From: CBDDIP01 sp965229005
GTDB lineage: Bacteria > Actinomycetota > Acidimicrobiia > Acidimicrobiales > Ilumatobacteraceae
Direction: 5' to 3'
DNA: 64,000 nt
NCBI GenBank assembly: GCA_965229005.1
Contig: CBDDIP010000001.1
Coordinates: 992,001 to 1,056,000, forward strand
Positions 16,785 to 25,110 of the stretch are shown here, piece after piece (positions within the stretch are counted from its first letter, which is position 1; the number at the start of each line of letters is the position of its first letter). The notes under the pieces were generated by a model. That model was not told the DNA's origin and did no database searches. It was given only the letters and a program-made list of their open reading frames with translations. The translations under genes and the position numbers were made by a program.

Positions 16785-19700
16785 ATTTGCATCGGCTCGG
16801 GTGCGCCCGGCGGCGAGCCGAGACGGCGGAGCACTGCGGCGTGCACCCGCGCCTCGTACGGCGTGCGAGCCAGGCCGTACCGCCCGCGGACGTCGTCGGC
16901 CAACGCCAGCCGCTCCAGCACCGGCTGCGGATCGCCGCGTTCGAGCAACGACAACGCGGCCAGCTCGTGAGCGCAAGCGATCGGCATCGGCAGCCCGAGT
17001 TGCTCGGCGAACCGCAGCGCGGCGGCATGGTGCTCGTCCGCGGCCGCTTCGTCGCCCTCCACCTGGCACAGGTGCCCCAGTCCGGCGTGAATGAAGACCG
17101 CGTCGCGATCGAAGCCGACTCGATCGTTCGTCTCGAGTGCCGTGGCGAGGTGGGTGCGCGCCTCGGCCAGCGAGCCGCTGACGAACGATGCAACGCCGTA
17201 GATGTAGTGCGCGGTCATCCGCACCGGGAGTCGATGGCGCGTGCTCGTCGCATCGAAGACTTCGTTTGCAAGCTCCATCGCTCGAGCGATCTCACCGTTT
17301 CGGCAGGCGAGCCACGCCAATCGCGCGGCCACGGTGATCGCACCAACCGATTGGTCTTCGTCGCGCAGGTCGTAGCACCGCTCCAGAATCGACCGCGCCG
17401 CGGCAACCTGCCCCAGATCCTCTGCCACCTGGCTCCGGGCGATGTCGGTGATCACTGCCGTGCGCACGTCGCCGATCGCCCGCAGCCGGAGCGAGCCCTC
17501 TCCCAGCAGCCGATCCGCCTCGGGCAGGTCCTCGATCGACCACATCTTCGTCAGACCCTCCAGCCAGTACGACACCGCCTCGAACCACTCGTCGCCCGCC
17601 TCGGCAGCACAGCGCCGACCCTCGAGCACGATGTTGGCCGCGGTCTCCGCCTGGTCGCTGCGAAGCGTGAGGTAGAGCGCGGAGAGCAGCAGGGCCTGTC
17701 CGATGAGTGCGGGATCACCCGACTCGGTCGCCAGAGCGACGGCCCGGTCGGCGAGGCCCGCCGCGCGCGGGTTCCCCACCCCGATCAGACCCGCCCACGC
17801 CAACGCCGGAACGAGCAGCTCGGCGGGCGCGTTCGGGGCACGCTCGACGAGCCGCAGCAGGATGTCGAGCGTGCCCGGCATCGACGTCGAGCTGAACGAG
17901 AACCAGCCGATGTCGGAGCCCACCTGCAGCCCGAGCATCGGATCACCTTCTGTGCAGACCCAGTCGCCTGCCGTGACGAGGTTCTGGCGCTCCGCGCGCA
18001 TCCGTGCCGACCACTGCGCGTGCGCCGGACCGCGGATCCCGACGTGCGCGTCACGCACCAGCGAAGCGGCCCAGCGGGCGTGGCGCTCGCGCAGTGCGGC
18101 GGTCTCGCCGGCCTCCGCAGCGCGCGCCGACGCGAAGTCGGCGACGGTTCGCAGCAGGCGGTACCGAGGCGCGCCGGCGCCCGCGTCGACGACGACGAGC
18201 GACTTGTCGACGAGGCGGCCGAGCACCTCCTCGGCCTCGTGTGCATCGAGGTCGTCGTCCATGCCGATCGCCCCAGCGGCGTCGAGCGTGAAGCCGGCGG
18301 GGAAGACCGACAACCGCCGCAGCATGGTCCGCTCGTCCTCGAACAGCAGGTCGTAGCTCCACTCGACGGTCGACTGCATCGTCTGCTGGCGCGCCACTCG
18401 GGCCGGCGTCGGTGCGCCCAGCGAACTCAACCGTTCGTCCAGCCGCGCCGAGAGCTGCTCGGGGGTGAACGCACGCAGCCGGGCGGCGGCCAGCTCGATG
18501 CCGAGCGGCAGTCGGTCGACCTGCTCGCAGATCGCCGCGACCACGTCGCTGTTCGCATCGTCGACAGCGAACTCGTCGCGCACGTCCGAACCCCGCGAGC
18601 CGAACAGCTGCATCGCCTCGTCGATCGCCAGCGGCGCCAGCTGACGCACGGCCTCACCCTGCACGCCGAGCACGGACCTGCTGGTGGCCAAGATCCGCAG
18701 GTTCGGGCACGAGCCGAGGAGGACCTGTGCGGTGCGCGCCGAGTCCCCGACGACGTGCTCGCAGTTGTCGAGGACGATCAGCGCGTGCAGATCGCCGAGC
18801 ACCGCGGCGAGTCGATCGACCAGCGGCGCGGCGCGATCGCCCGCACCCGCCAGCTCGGAACCGAACGTCACCGCCAGTGCTTGGTCCACGGCCTGAGGGC
18901 CGGAGAAGGCGCCGAGCTCGACGATCCACGCTGCATCGCTCCAGGTGCTCTCGCGCTGCAACGCTGTCTCGATCGCCAGTCGGGTCTTGCCGACGCCACC
19001 AGGGCCGACGACGGTGACGAGGCGGCGGGTGGCGAGCTGCCGGATGATCGCCGCACGCTCGGCGACGCGACCGACGTACGTGCTCAGCTCGGGTCGGACG
19101 TTCGTGAGGAACCTGGTCGGCAGCGCAACGGCAGGTGCGTCGACAGCGAGCGAGGGATCGTGATCGAGCATGCGCTGCTCGAGCAGACGAAGCTCGACCC
19201 GCGGCTCGATGCCCATCTCGTCGACGAGCGTGGTGCGCGCCCGCTGGAACGCACGCAACGCGTCTGCCTGCCGACCGGAGCGATAGAGCGCCAGCATCAG
19301 CTGCTCCCACATCCGTTCGCGCAGCGGCGACTCGGCGACGAGCCCCTCGAGCTCGGCGACGACGGCATCGTGTCGACCGAGCTGCAGATCTGCGTCGACC
19401 CGGTCCTCGATGCAGGCCAGTCGCATCTCGTCGAGGCGCAGGCGATCCGCGGTGGCGAACTCGTCGAACGCGAACTCGGCCAGTGCCGGGCCGCGCCACA
19501 GCTCGAGGGCCTCGCGCAACGCCGCAGCCGCACGATCGGGGCGGTGGGCGACGAGGTGCTCGTGGCCGGCGGCAGCCAGACGTTCGAACCGGCGGGCGTC
19601 GATGTCCTCGTCGTCGGCGGTGAAGACGTAGCCCTGACCGACGGTGCTCAGCGGCAGGGTCTCCTCGGCCTCGGCGAACACGCGGCGCAACTTCGACACC

Positions 19701-19900
19701 AACACGTGGAGTGCGTTGGCGGCGGAGGCCGGAGGCTGGTCGCCCCACAGCGCGTCAGCGACCTGATCGATCGTGGTGATCTGGCCGTTGCGCACGACGA
19801 ACAGCGCCAGCAGGCGCCGCAACTTCTGCCCGCGAACGTCGAGCTGCTCGCCCCGAGCGCTGTTGACCTGCAGCGTCCCGAGCAACCGAAACTGCACCAT
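16775..19900 (-). CDS. AfsR/SARP-family regulator (winged helix, BTAD, NB-ARC-type ATPase)
   Basis: A 1041-residue regulator. Domains: OmpR-type winged helix (about 1-95; QVADALWGDQPPASAANALH), BTAD (about 100-245; DARRFERL, ALELWRGPALAEF), then a P-loop ATPase of the STAND/NB-ARC type with Walker A GPGGVGKT (299-306) and Walker B ALIVLDN (373-379), and a C-terminal helical repeat region of about 400 residues. Such proteins activate secondary-metabolite or export genes after nucleotide-dependent switching. It stands upstream of the MarR/ABC exporter unit and is separated by 7 nt from a small gene that begins near a divergent MFS pump, so control of one of these transporters is plausible. ATG 19900 begins the domain; the in-frame extension upstream is ignored. 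Confidence 0.9.
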   Translation of the reverse strand: MVQFRLLGTLQVNSARGEQLDVRGQKLRRLLALFVVRNGQITTIDQVADALWGDQPPASAANALHVLVSKLRRVFAEAEETLPLSTVGQGYVFTADDEDIDARRFERLAAAGHEHLVAHRPDRAAAALREALELWRGPALAEFAFDEFATADRLRLDEMRLACIEDRVDADLQLGRHDAVVAELEGLVAESPLRERMWEQLMLALYRSGRQADALRAFQRARTTLVDEMGIEPRVELRLLEQRMLDHDPSLAVDAPAVALPTRFLTNVRPELSTYVGRVAERAAIIRQLATRRLVTVVGPGGVGKTRLAIETALQRESTWSDAAWIVELGAFSGPQAVDQALAVTFGSELAGAGDRAAPLVDRLAAVLGDLHALIVLDNCEHVVGDSARTAQVLLGSCPNLRILATSRSVLGVQGEAVRQLAPLAIDEAMQLFGSRGSDVRDEFAVDDANSDVVAAICEQVDRLPLGIELAAARLRAFTPEQLSARLDERLSSLGAPTPARVARQQTMQSTVEWSYDLLFEDERTMLRRLSVFPAGFTLDAAGAIGMDDDLDAHEAEEVLGRLVDKSLVVVDAGAGAPRYRLLRTVADFASARAAEAGETAALRERHARWAASLVRDAHVGIRGPAHAQWSARMRAERQNLVTAGDWVCTEGDPMLGLQVGSDIGWFSFSSTSMPGTLDILLRLVERAPNAPAELLVPALAWAGLIGVGNPRAAGLADRAVALATESGDPALIGQALLLSALYLTLRSDQAETAANIVLEGRRCAAEAGDEWFEAVSYWLEGLTKMWSIEDLPEADRLLGEGSLRLRAIGDVRTAVITDIARSQVAEDLGQVAAARSILERCYDLRDEDQSVGAITVAARLAWLACRNGEIARAMELANEVFDATSTRHRLPVRMTAHYIYGVASFVSGSLAEARTHLATALETNDRVGFDRDAVFIHAGLGHLCQVEGDEAAADEHHAAALRFAEQLGLPMPIACAHELAALSLLERGDPQPVLERLALADDVRGRYGLARTPYEARVHAAVLRRLGSPPGAPEPMQITS

Positions 19901-19907
19901 CTCGACG

Positions 19908-20189
19908 CTACCACCCACGACTTTCGGGCCACTGAGCTGGGTTGAGCGCCTCGACGAGACGTTGGTCGTCCGGAAAGTCGCGGCAGTGCTCGACGGCGAG
20001 ACCGCTGGCGCGCTGCAGGTCGTCGGCGACGAACGCGCCAGCGATCTCGACGAGCTGACGATCACGCCGGGCGCGGGATCGGACGATCTCTCGGGCGCGC
20101 ACGAGGTGGTCCGTCGCCACCTCGGGAGCGCCACGAGTGGAGGCGAGCACGGCTTGCAGCGCCTCGGCGATTGCCCGTTCGTCGCTCAT
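19908..20189 (-). CDS. Hypothetical protein (93 aa)
   Basis: A 93-residue acidic, Ala/Arg-rich protein starting MSDERAIAEALQAVLASTRG and predicted mostly helical. No family is recognised. ATG 20189 is chosen because an upstream extension has no protein-like character. The stop lies 7 nt before the AfsR-like start, so it probably belongs to the same transcript. It could be a small partner or modulator of that regulator; that is inference from spacing only. Confidence 0.5.
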   Translation of the reverse strand: MSDERAIAEALQAVLASTRGAPEVATDHLVRAREIVRSRARRDRQLVEIAGAFVADDLQRASGLAVEHCRDFPDDQRLVEALNPAQWPESRGW

Positions 20190-20409
20190 CGTGGCACCGC
20201 CGTTCGAAGCCAAAGGGGCGTGGCGTGCATGGCATGGATCCTTTCGAGGTGGTCCGGTGATCCGGATGCGCTCACGATCGGCCAGCCGCCTGAGCTGCCG
20301 ATGAGTCGACGCTGACATCCGGCTCAGCGCGGCGACAGCCCGTGCTCAGCGGCTCCCGAGATGGTGACGGCACCGGCGCCGCCGGTCACGACGAAACGGA
20401 GCAACCGCC

Positions 20410-22005
20410 ATGGACACGATCACCACCGACATCAGCCACCTCGAGCACCGCTCGACCGAACCGGACGTCGACGACGCCGTCCACCGACGGGGGTGGTGGA
20501 CGCTCAGCGTGCTCTGCCTCACGCTGGTGCTGATCTCCGTCGACAACACGATCCTCAACGTCGCCATCCCGACGTTGGCTCGCGACCTGCACGCCTCCGG
20601 CAGTCAGCTGCAGTGGATCGTCGACGCCTACGTCCTCGTCTTCGCCGGTCTGCTGCTCACCGCCGGCTCGATCGGCGACAAGTTCGGACGCCGTGGAGCA
20701 CTGCTCGCCGGCATGGGGATCTTCGGCGTCGGCTCGATCGCTGCGGCCACGGCCGACTCACCGGGTCAGCTGATCGCCTTCCGGGCGCTGATGGGCATCG
20801 GCGGCGCGTTCATCATGCCGGCGACTCTGTCGATCTTGACCAACACCTTCCGCGACTCGAAGGAGCGGGCCAAGGCGATCGCCATCTGGGCCGGTTGCTC
20901 CGGCGTCGGCATCGCGCTCGGCCCGGTGAGCGGCGGCTGGCTGCTCGAGCACTTCTCGTGGGGATCGGTCTTCCTCGTCAACATCCCCGTGCTCCTGCTC
21001 GCCATCGTCGGCGCGATCCTCGTCGTCCCGACGTCGCGCGATCCTCGCTCTCCGAAGCTCGACGTCGGCGGAGCGATCCTCTCGATGGGCGGGCTGACCG
21101 CGCTGCTCTGGTCGATCATCGAGGCGCCCGAGCGTGGCTGGACGAGCTCCAAGACCATCGCCGGGTTCGCCGTGGCAGCATCGCTCCTCGCGCTCTTCGG
21201 CTGGTGGGAGTCGCGTCGCGACGAGCCGATGCTCGACCTGCGCCTGCTGCGCAACGCCCGCTTCAGCGCGGCGAGTGGTGCAGTGACGCTGACCTTCTTC
21301 GCCCTGTTCGGATCGCTGTTCCTCATCACCCAGTACATGCAGTTCGTGATGGGCTACTCCGCGCTGGAGGCCGGCCTGCGCTACCTCCCGCTGGCCGGGA
21401 TGATGTTCATCACCGCACCGACGTCGGCCAAGTTGGTCGAGCGGGTGGGCACGAAGGCCGTTGTCGCATCCGGACTGGGCCTGGTCACCCTCGGCCTCGG
21501 ACTGATGGTGCGGCTCGGCGCGGGAACCGGGTACGGCACCCTCCTGCCGTGCACTCTGATCCTCGCGGCGGGCATGGGCCTGACGATGGCTCCGGCAACG
21601 GAGTCGATCATGGGCTCGCTGCCGCCGGAGCACGCCGGCGTCGGCTCGGCGATGAACGACACCACCCGCGAGGTCGGCGGCGCACTCGGAGTCGGCATCC
21701 TCGGCAGCGTGCTGTCGTCCGTGTTCGGCTCGCACATGGGCTCGACCCTGGACGCCGTGCAGCTGCCCGACCGGGCCCGGGACGTCGCCGAGCACTCGAT
21801 CGGCGGCGCACTGGGAGTGGCTCAGCAGATCGGCGGCAGCGCCGGGGCAGCGATCGCTCACGGGGCACGCAGCGCGTTCGTCGACGGCTTGCACACCACC
21901 AGCGTGGTCGCCGCCGCGTTCGCACTGACCGGTGCGGCCATCGCCGCTCGCTTCCTCCCGGCTCGTGCAGCCGACGAGGGCGACGCCTCGAACGTTGCAG
22001 GCTGA
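20410..22005 (+). CDS. MFS drug exporter, DHA2 (14-TM) family
   Basis: A 531-residue polytopic membrane protein of the EmrB/QacA group. Seen: LVLISVDNTILNVAIPTLAR (motif D1-type first helix), LTAGSIGDKFGRRGALLAGM (motif A, loop 2-3), WIVDAYVLVFAGLLL and AIWAGCSGVGIALGPVSGGW (motif C, antiporter). It exports drugs or metabolites in exchange for protons. GGAG lies 8 nt before the ATG. It is transcribed divergently from the 93-aa/AfsR-type pair across a 220-bp gap. Its stop is one base from the stop of the convergent LCP gene (TGAcTCA at 22003-22009). Confidence 0.92.
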   Translation: MDTITTDISHLEHRSTEPDVDDAVHRRGWWTLSVLCLTLVLISVDNTILNVAIPTLARDLHASGSQLQWIVDAYVLVFAGLLLTAGSIGDKFGRRGALLAGMGIFGVGSIAAATADSPGQLIAFRALMGIGGAFIMPATLSILTNTFRDSKERAKAIAIWAGCSGVGIALGPVSGGWLLEHFSWGSVFLVNIPVLLLAIVGAILVVPTSRDPRSPKLDVGGAILSMGGLTALLWSIIEAPERGWTSSKTIAGFAVAASLLALFGWWESRRDEPMLDLRLLRNARFSAASGAVTLTFFALFGSLFLITQYMQFVMGYSALEAGLRYLPLAGMMFITAPTSAKLVERVGTKAVVASGLGLVTLGLGLMVRLGAGTGYGTLLPCTLILAAGMGLTMAPATESIMGSLPPEHAGVGSAMNDTTREVGGALGVGILGSVLSSVFGSHMGSTLDAVQLPDRARDVAEHSIGGALGVAQQIGGSAGAAIAHGARSAFVDGLHTTSVVAAAFALTGAAIAARFLPARAADEGDASNVAG

Positions 22006-22006
22006 C

Positions 22007-23353
22007 TCAGCAGCCGAAGCCATCGGGCGGCAGCAGCCCGAACGTGTTCTCGTCGGGCCCGACGACTGCCGCAACGGTGGTCGTCGGGCCCGACGCCGTC
22101 GTCACGGTCGTCGAGCCCGACGTCGTCGTGTCGGTCGGCTCGAGGACTTGGGCGGGCGCACCGGCGAGCGGAGCTTCGCCCTTGAAGATCGCCAGGATCG
22201 CCTTCATGTTCTTGTTGTTCACCGTCGGGATCAGCACCGCGGCGCCGCCCACGGTCTTGTTGGTCCCGGCCACCTGGTAGGTCGGCACCGATGCCGGGTC
22301 CACGTTGCGGATCACGCCGAGGAAGCCGAGCATCACGTCGAACGTCAGGTCGTTGCTGCGCACGATGTACTGCTGCAGCGACTCGATGATCGCGCCGGCG
22401 ACGCTCGGGTTCAGCAGACCCTTGTCCAGGGCGGCGCGCAGGAGGCGGCGCAGGAAGTCCTGCTGGCGGCTGATGCGTCCGAGGTCGGCGCTGAGGTCTT
22501 CGCGATCCTTGCCCTTGTCGTCGATGTAGTGCAGGTGCCGCGACCGGACGTACGCCAGCGCCTCGTCGCCACCCATGGTGTGGCAACCGGGCTCGGTGAT
22601 GTTCAGCTGCGTGTTCTTGTCGTACGTCGGATGGGCGAACGGGATGGTGACACCGCCGACGGCCTCGACCATCTGCTTGAACGCGCAGAAGTCGATCTGG
22701 ATGGCGTAGTCGACGACGATGCCGAAGTTGTTGTAGATGGTCTTGACGAGGCGTGTCGGGTCACCCTTGACGTACGCCTCGTTGATGCGCGCCTTACCCC
22801 GGCCGTCGACGCGCACGAACAGGTCGCGAGGGAACGACAGCACCGCGGCCCGCTGCGTGCTCGGGTCGACGCGGATCACCATCACCGTGTCGCTGCGCTC
22901 GTTGCCCGGCCGGTTCGGGTCGACCGCGTTGTAGTACGGCGAGTTCGGGTCGATGCACGCGTTGTTGTCGGCGCCCGTGATGAGGAAGTTCTTCGCCGCC
23001 GGGTCGGCCGCGGGGAAGGTCTCCACCGGCGCGGACTCCGCGGGCGTCGTGCCGGCGGTGTCGGTGGGGTCGACCTCGGCGAGGGTGGTGGTCGGTGCCG
23101 CCGTGCTGGACGTGGTGTTGACGATCAGGTCGGGCGACGCCAGGAACGATTCGGCGGTGCGCTTGGCCACGAGCAGCGCGCCGGCGCTGACGAAGCAGGC
23201 GACGATGACGACCACGCTGACACCGAGCACGACCCGCTGGGCCAGCGAATGACGGCGGCGGTACTGCTTGCGCGGCGCCGGCGATCCACCGTCCGGCACC
23301 ACCGCGGTCTCCCCCGTGTTGCCCGTCCCGTTGTCGCTGCCCGCGTTCGCCAC
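22007..23353 (-). CDS. LCP (LytR-CpsA-Psr) family cell-wall glycopolymer ligase
   Basis: A 448-residue protein: cytoplasmic N terminus, one membrane helix (about 40-62), then an extracellular LCP domain (about 122-300). Family motifs: NERSDTVMVIRVD (151-163), SFPRDLFV with the catalytic Arg (173-180), RINEAY (189-194), EALAYVRSRH (264-273) and DLGRISRQQDF. LCP enzymes move anionic polymers such as arabinogalactan or teichoic acid from lipid carrier to peptidoglycan. The C-terminal part carries Thr/Ser-rich low-complexity sequence. Start is GTG at 23353. It ends one base from the convergent MFS stop. Confidence 0.93.
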   Translation of the reverse strand: MANAGSDNGTGNTGETAVVPDGGSPAPRKQYRRRHSLAQRVVLGVSVVVIVACFVSAGALLVAKRTAESFLASPDLIVNTTSSTAAPTTTLAEVDPTDTAGTTPAESAPVETFPAADPAAKNFLITGADNNACIDPNSPYYNAVDPNRPGNERSDTVMVIRVDPSTQRAAVLSFPRDLFVRVDGRGKARINEAYVKGDPTRLVKTIYNNFGIVVDYAIQIDFCAFKQMVEAVGGVTIPFAHPTYDKNTQLNITEPGCHTMGGDEALAYVRSRHLHYIDDKGKDREDLSADLGRISRQQDFLRRLLRAALDKGLLNPSVAGAIIESLQQYIVRSNDLTFDVMLGFLGVIRNVDPASVPTYQVAGTNKTVGGAAVLIPTVNNKNMKAILAIFKGEAPLAGAPAQVLEPTDTTTSGSTTVTTASGPTTTVAAVVGPDENTFGLLPPDGFGC

Positions 23354-23402
23354 CGGGCGGCAGGGTAGGCGAAATCCCGGAGGATGAGGTCAGCCAGGCA
23401 AT

Positions 23403-23442
23403 GGTCAACGATTGACCTTCTTAGTTTCTCCGTGACTATTCT
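23403..23442 (+). promoter_or_regulatory. Predicted modA promoter with overlapping palindrome
   Basis: TTGACC (23412-23417) and TATTCT (23437-23442) form -35 and -10 boxes with a 19-nt spacer. TATTCT ends 7 nt before the modA ATG, which implies a leaderless transcript; no ribosome site is present. The small palindrome GGTCAA-CGA-TTGACC (23403-23417) covers the -35 box and could bind a regulator, such as the PadR-type protein encoded downstream. Confidence 0.55.
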
Positions 23443-23449
23443 CTCGCAC

Positions 23450-24268
23450 ATGCGCAGAACACCGAAGCTGATCGTCTCCGCCATCGCCCTCTTCGGGTTC
23501 ATCGGCGCCTCGTGCGGCTCCGACAAGGACGACAGCCTGGCGACGACGCCCGCCACCGCGCCTGTCAGCGGCGCACCCGAGCCCGAGGTGTCCGGCAACA
23601 TCACGGTGTTCGCTGCAGCGTCGCTGACCGCCGCGTACACCGAGCTCGGCGAGGCGTTCATGACCGAGTACCCCGATGCGAAGGTGACGTTCAGCTTCGA
23701 CGCGTCGTCGAAGCTCGTTGCCTCGATCATCGACGACGGCGCTCCGGCCGACGTGTTCGCCTCGGCCGACCAGGCCAACATGACCAAGCTCACCGACGCT
23801 GGTGAGAACGGCAGTGAGCCCGCCGTGTTCGCCACCAACTCGCTGCAGATCATCGTCGAGCAGGGCAACCCGAAGAACATCGCCACGGTTGCGGACCTCG
23901 CCCAGTCGGGCCTGCTCTACGTGACGTGCGCGCCCGAGGTGCCGATCGGCAAGTACGGCGCCCAGGTGCTGAAGCATACCGGCGTGACCGTCACCCCGGT
24001 GTCGCTGGAGGAGAACGTCAAGGGCATCGTCACCAAGGTGACTGCCGGCGAGGCGGACGCCGGCATCGTCTACACGACCGACGTGCTGGCCGCCGGCGAC
24101 GCGGCCGAAGGCATCGACATCCCTGCCGACCTCAACGTCATCGCCACCTATCCTGTCGCCGTGACCAAGGAAGCAGCCAACGCCGAGGGCGCACAAGCGT
24201 TCATCGACTTCGTGCTGAGCGAGCAGGGTCAGAAGATCCTCGCCAGCTACGGCTTCTCCAAGCCGTGA
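23450..24268 (+). CDS. modA: Molybdate ABC transporter, substrate-binding lipoprotein
   Basis: A 272-residue lipoprotein: signal peptide MRRTPKLIVSAIALFGFIGA with lipobox IGASC, then a ModA-type fold. Family motifs include ITVFAAASLTAAYTELGEAF, VTFSFDASSKLVASIIDDGA, PADVFASADQANM and the C-terminal AQAFIDFVLSEQGQKILASYGF. It captures molybdate (or tungstate) outside the membrane and delivers it to ModB. ATG 23450 begins the signal peptide; an upstream in-frame start lacks promoter support. The stop overlaps the modB GTG by 4 nt. Confidence 0.95.
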   Translation: MRRTPKLIVSAIALFGFIGASCGSDKDDSLATTPATAPVSGAPEPEVSGNITVFAAASLTAAYTELGEAFMTEYPDAKVTFSFDASSKLVASIIDDGAPADVFASADQANMTKLTDAGENGSEPAVFATNSLQIIVEQGNPKNIATVADLAQSGLLYVTCAPEVPIGKYGAQVLKHTGVTVTPVSLEENVKGIVTKVTAGEADAGIVYTTDVLAAGDAAEGIDIPADLNVIATYPVAVTKEAANAEGAQAFIDFVLSEQGQKILASYGFSKP

Positions 24269-25110
24269 CCGACGCGGCACCGCCGCGTTCAGCAAGCCGC
24301 CGCAGGGGCGGGAAGGATCGCCTTCCCGCCCCTGCGCTGTTGATCGCCCTGGTCGCGATCGCGTTCTTCTCGTTGCCGTTCATCGGTCTGCTGTGGCGAG
24401 CGCCGTGGAGCTCGGCGTGGAAGGTGCTCTCGCAGGAGTCGGTGCGCCAGGCGCTGTGGCTGAGCATCGAGTGCTCGCTTTGGGCCACTGGGCTGGCCCT
24501 CTTTTTCGGCGTCCCGCTGGCGTGGCTGCTCGCCCGCGTGAAGTTCCCCGGCCGCAGCATCGTGCGCGCCATCTGCACGCTGTCGATGGTGCTGCCCCCG
24601 GTGGTCGGTGGCGTCGCCCTGTTCTTCTCCTTCGGTCGACGTGGCTTGTTCGGCCAGTACCTCGATCGCTGGTTCGACTTCCGCCTGCCGTTCACCACTC
24701 GTGGCGTGATCGTCGCCCAGACGTTCGTGGCCATGCCGTTCCTCGTGCTCACCGTCGAGGCCGCGCTGCGCCAGTTGGACCGGCGCTACGAGGACGCGGC
24801 GCGCACGCTCGGCGGGTCGCGCTGGTACGTGTTCCGTCGGGTGACGCTGCCCACCATCCGCCCTGCGTTGATCGCCGGCGGCGTCCTGGCGTGGGCGCGG
24901 GCGCTCGGCGAGTTCGGGGCGACGATCACCTTCGCCGGCAACTTCCCCGGCACCACGCAGACGATGCCGTTGGCCACCTACCTCAGGTTGGAGACGGCCC
25001 CGCGCGAGGCGCTGATCCTCAGCCTGGTGCTGATCGCCGTGTCCTTCGCCGTGCTCGTCGGCCTGCGCGATCGATGGCTCGGCGGCGGCACGGGACCGGG
25101 AGCCGGATGA
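24265..25110 (+). CDS. modB: Molybdate ABC transporter permease
   Basis: A 281-residue permease with about five to six membrane helices and the EAA loop ALRQLDRRYEDAARTLGGSRW, with further family signatures AWARALGEFGATITFAGN and TMPLATYL. It forms the membrane channel for molybdate. The GTG at 24265 overlaps the modA stop (GTGA), but the first 20 codons encode a basic, Arg-rich leader (SASRRRGGKDRLPAP) that also spells a 16-bp perfect hairpin at 24301-24336. A later start (TTG 24340) would remove the hairpin from the coding part. Its own stop overlaps the modC start (ATGA). Confidence 0.92.
   Translation: MTDAAPPRSASRRRGGKDRLPAPALLIALVAIAFFSLPFIGLLWRAPWSSAWKVLSQESVRQALWLSIECSLWATGLALFFGVPLAWLLARVKFPGRSIVRAICTLSMVLPPVVGGVALFFSFGRRGLFGQYLDRWFDFRLPFTTRGVIVAQTFVAMPFLVLTVEAALRQLDRRYEDAARTLGGSRWYVFRRVTLPTIRPALIAGGVLAWARALGEFGATITFAGNFPGTTQTMPLATYLRLETAPREALILSLVLIAVSFAVLVGLRDRWLGGGTGPGAG
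24301..24336 (+). promoter_or_regulatory. Perfect 16-bp hairpin at the modA/modB boundary, candidate attenuator or processing site
   Basis: Left arm CGCAGGGGCGGGAAGG (24301-24316), tetraloop ATCG, right arm CCTTCCCGCCCCTGCG (24321-24336). The stem is fully paired and GC-rich, and sits 33 nt after the modA stop, inside the predicted start of modB. It could stop part of the transcripts or protect the modA 3' end, giving more binding protein than permease. No U-tract follows. Confidence 0.6.

Noticed and set aside
16787..19945. Plus-strand open frame of 1052 codons opposite the AfsR-like gene
   Set aside because: The minus-strand protein has intact winged-helix, BTAD and P-loop motifs; the antisense translation shows none.
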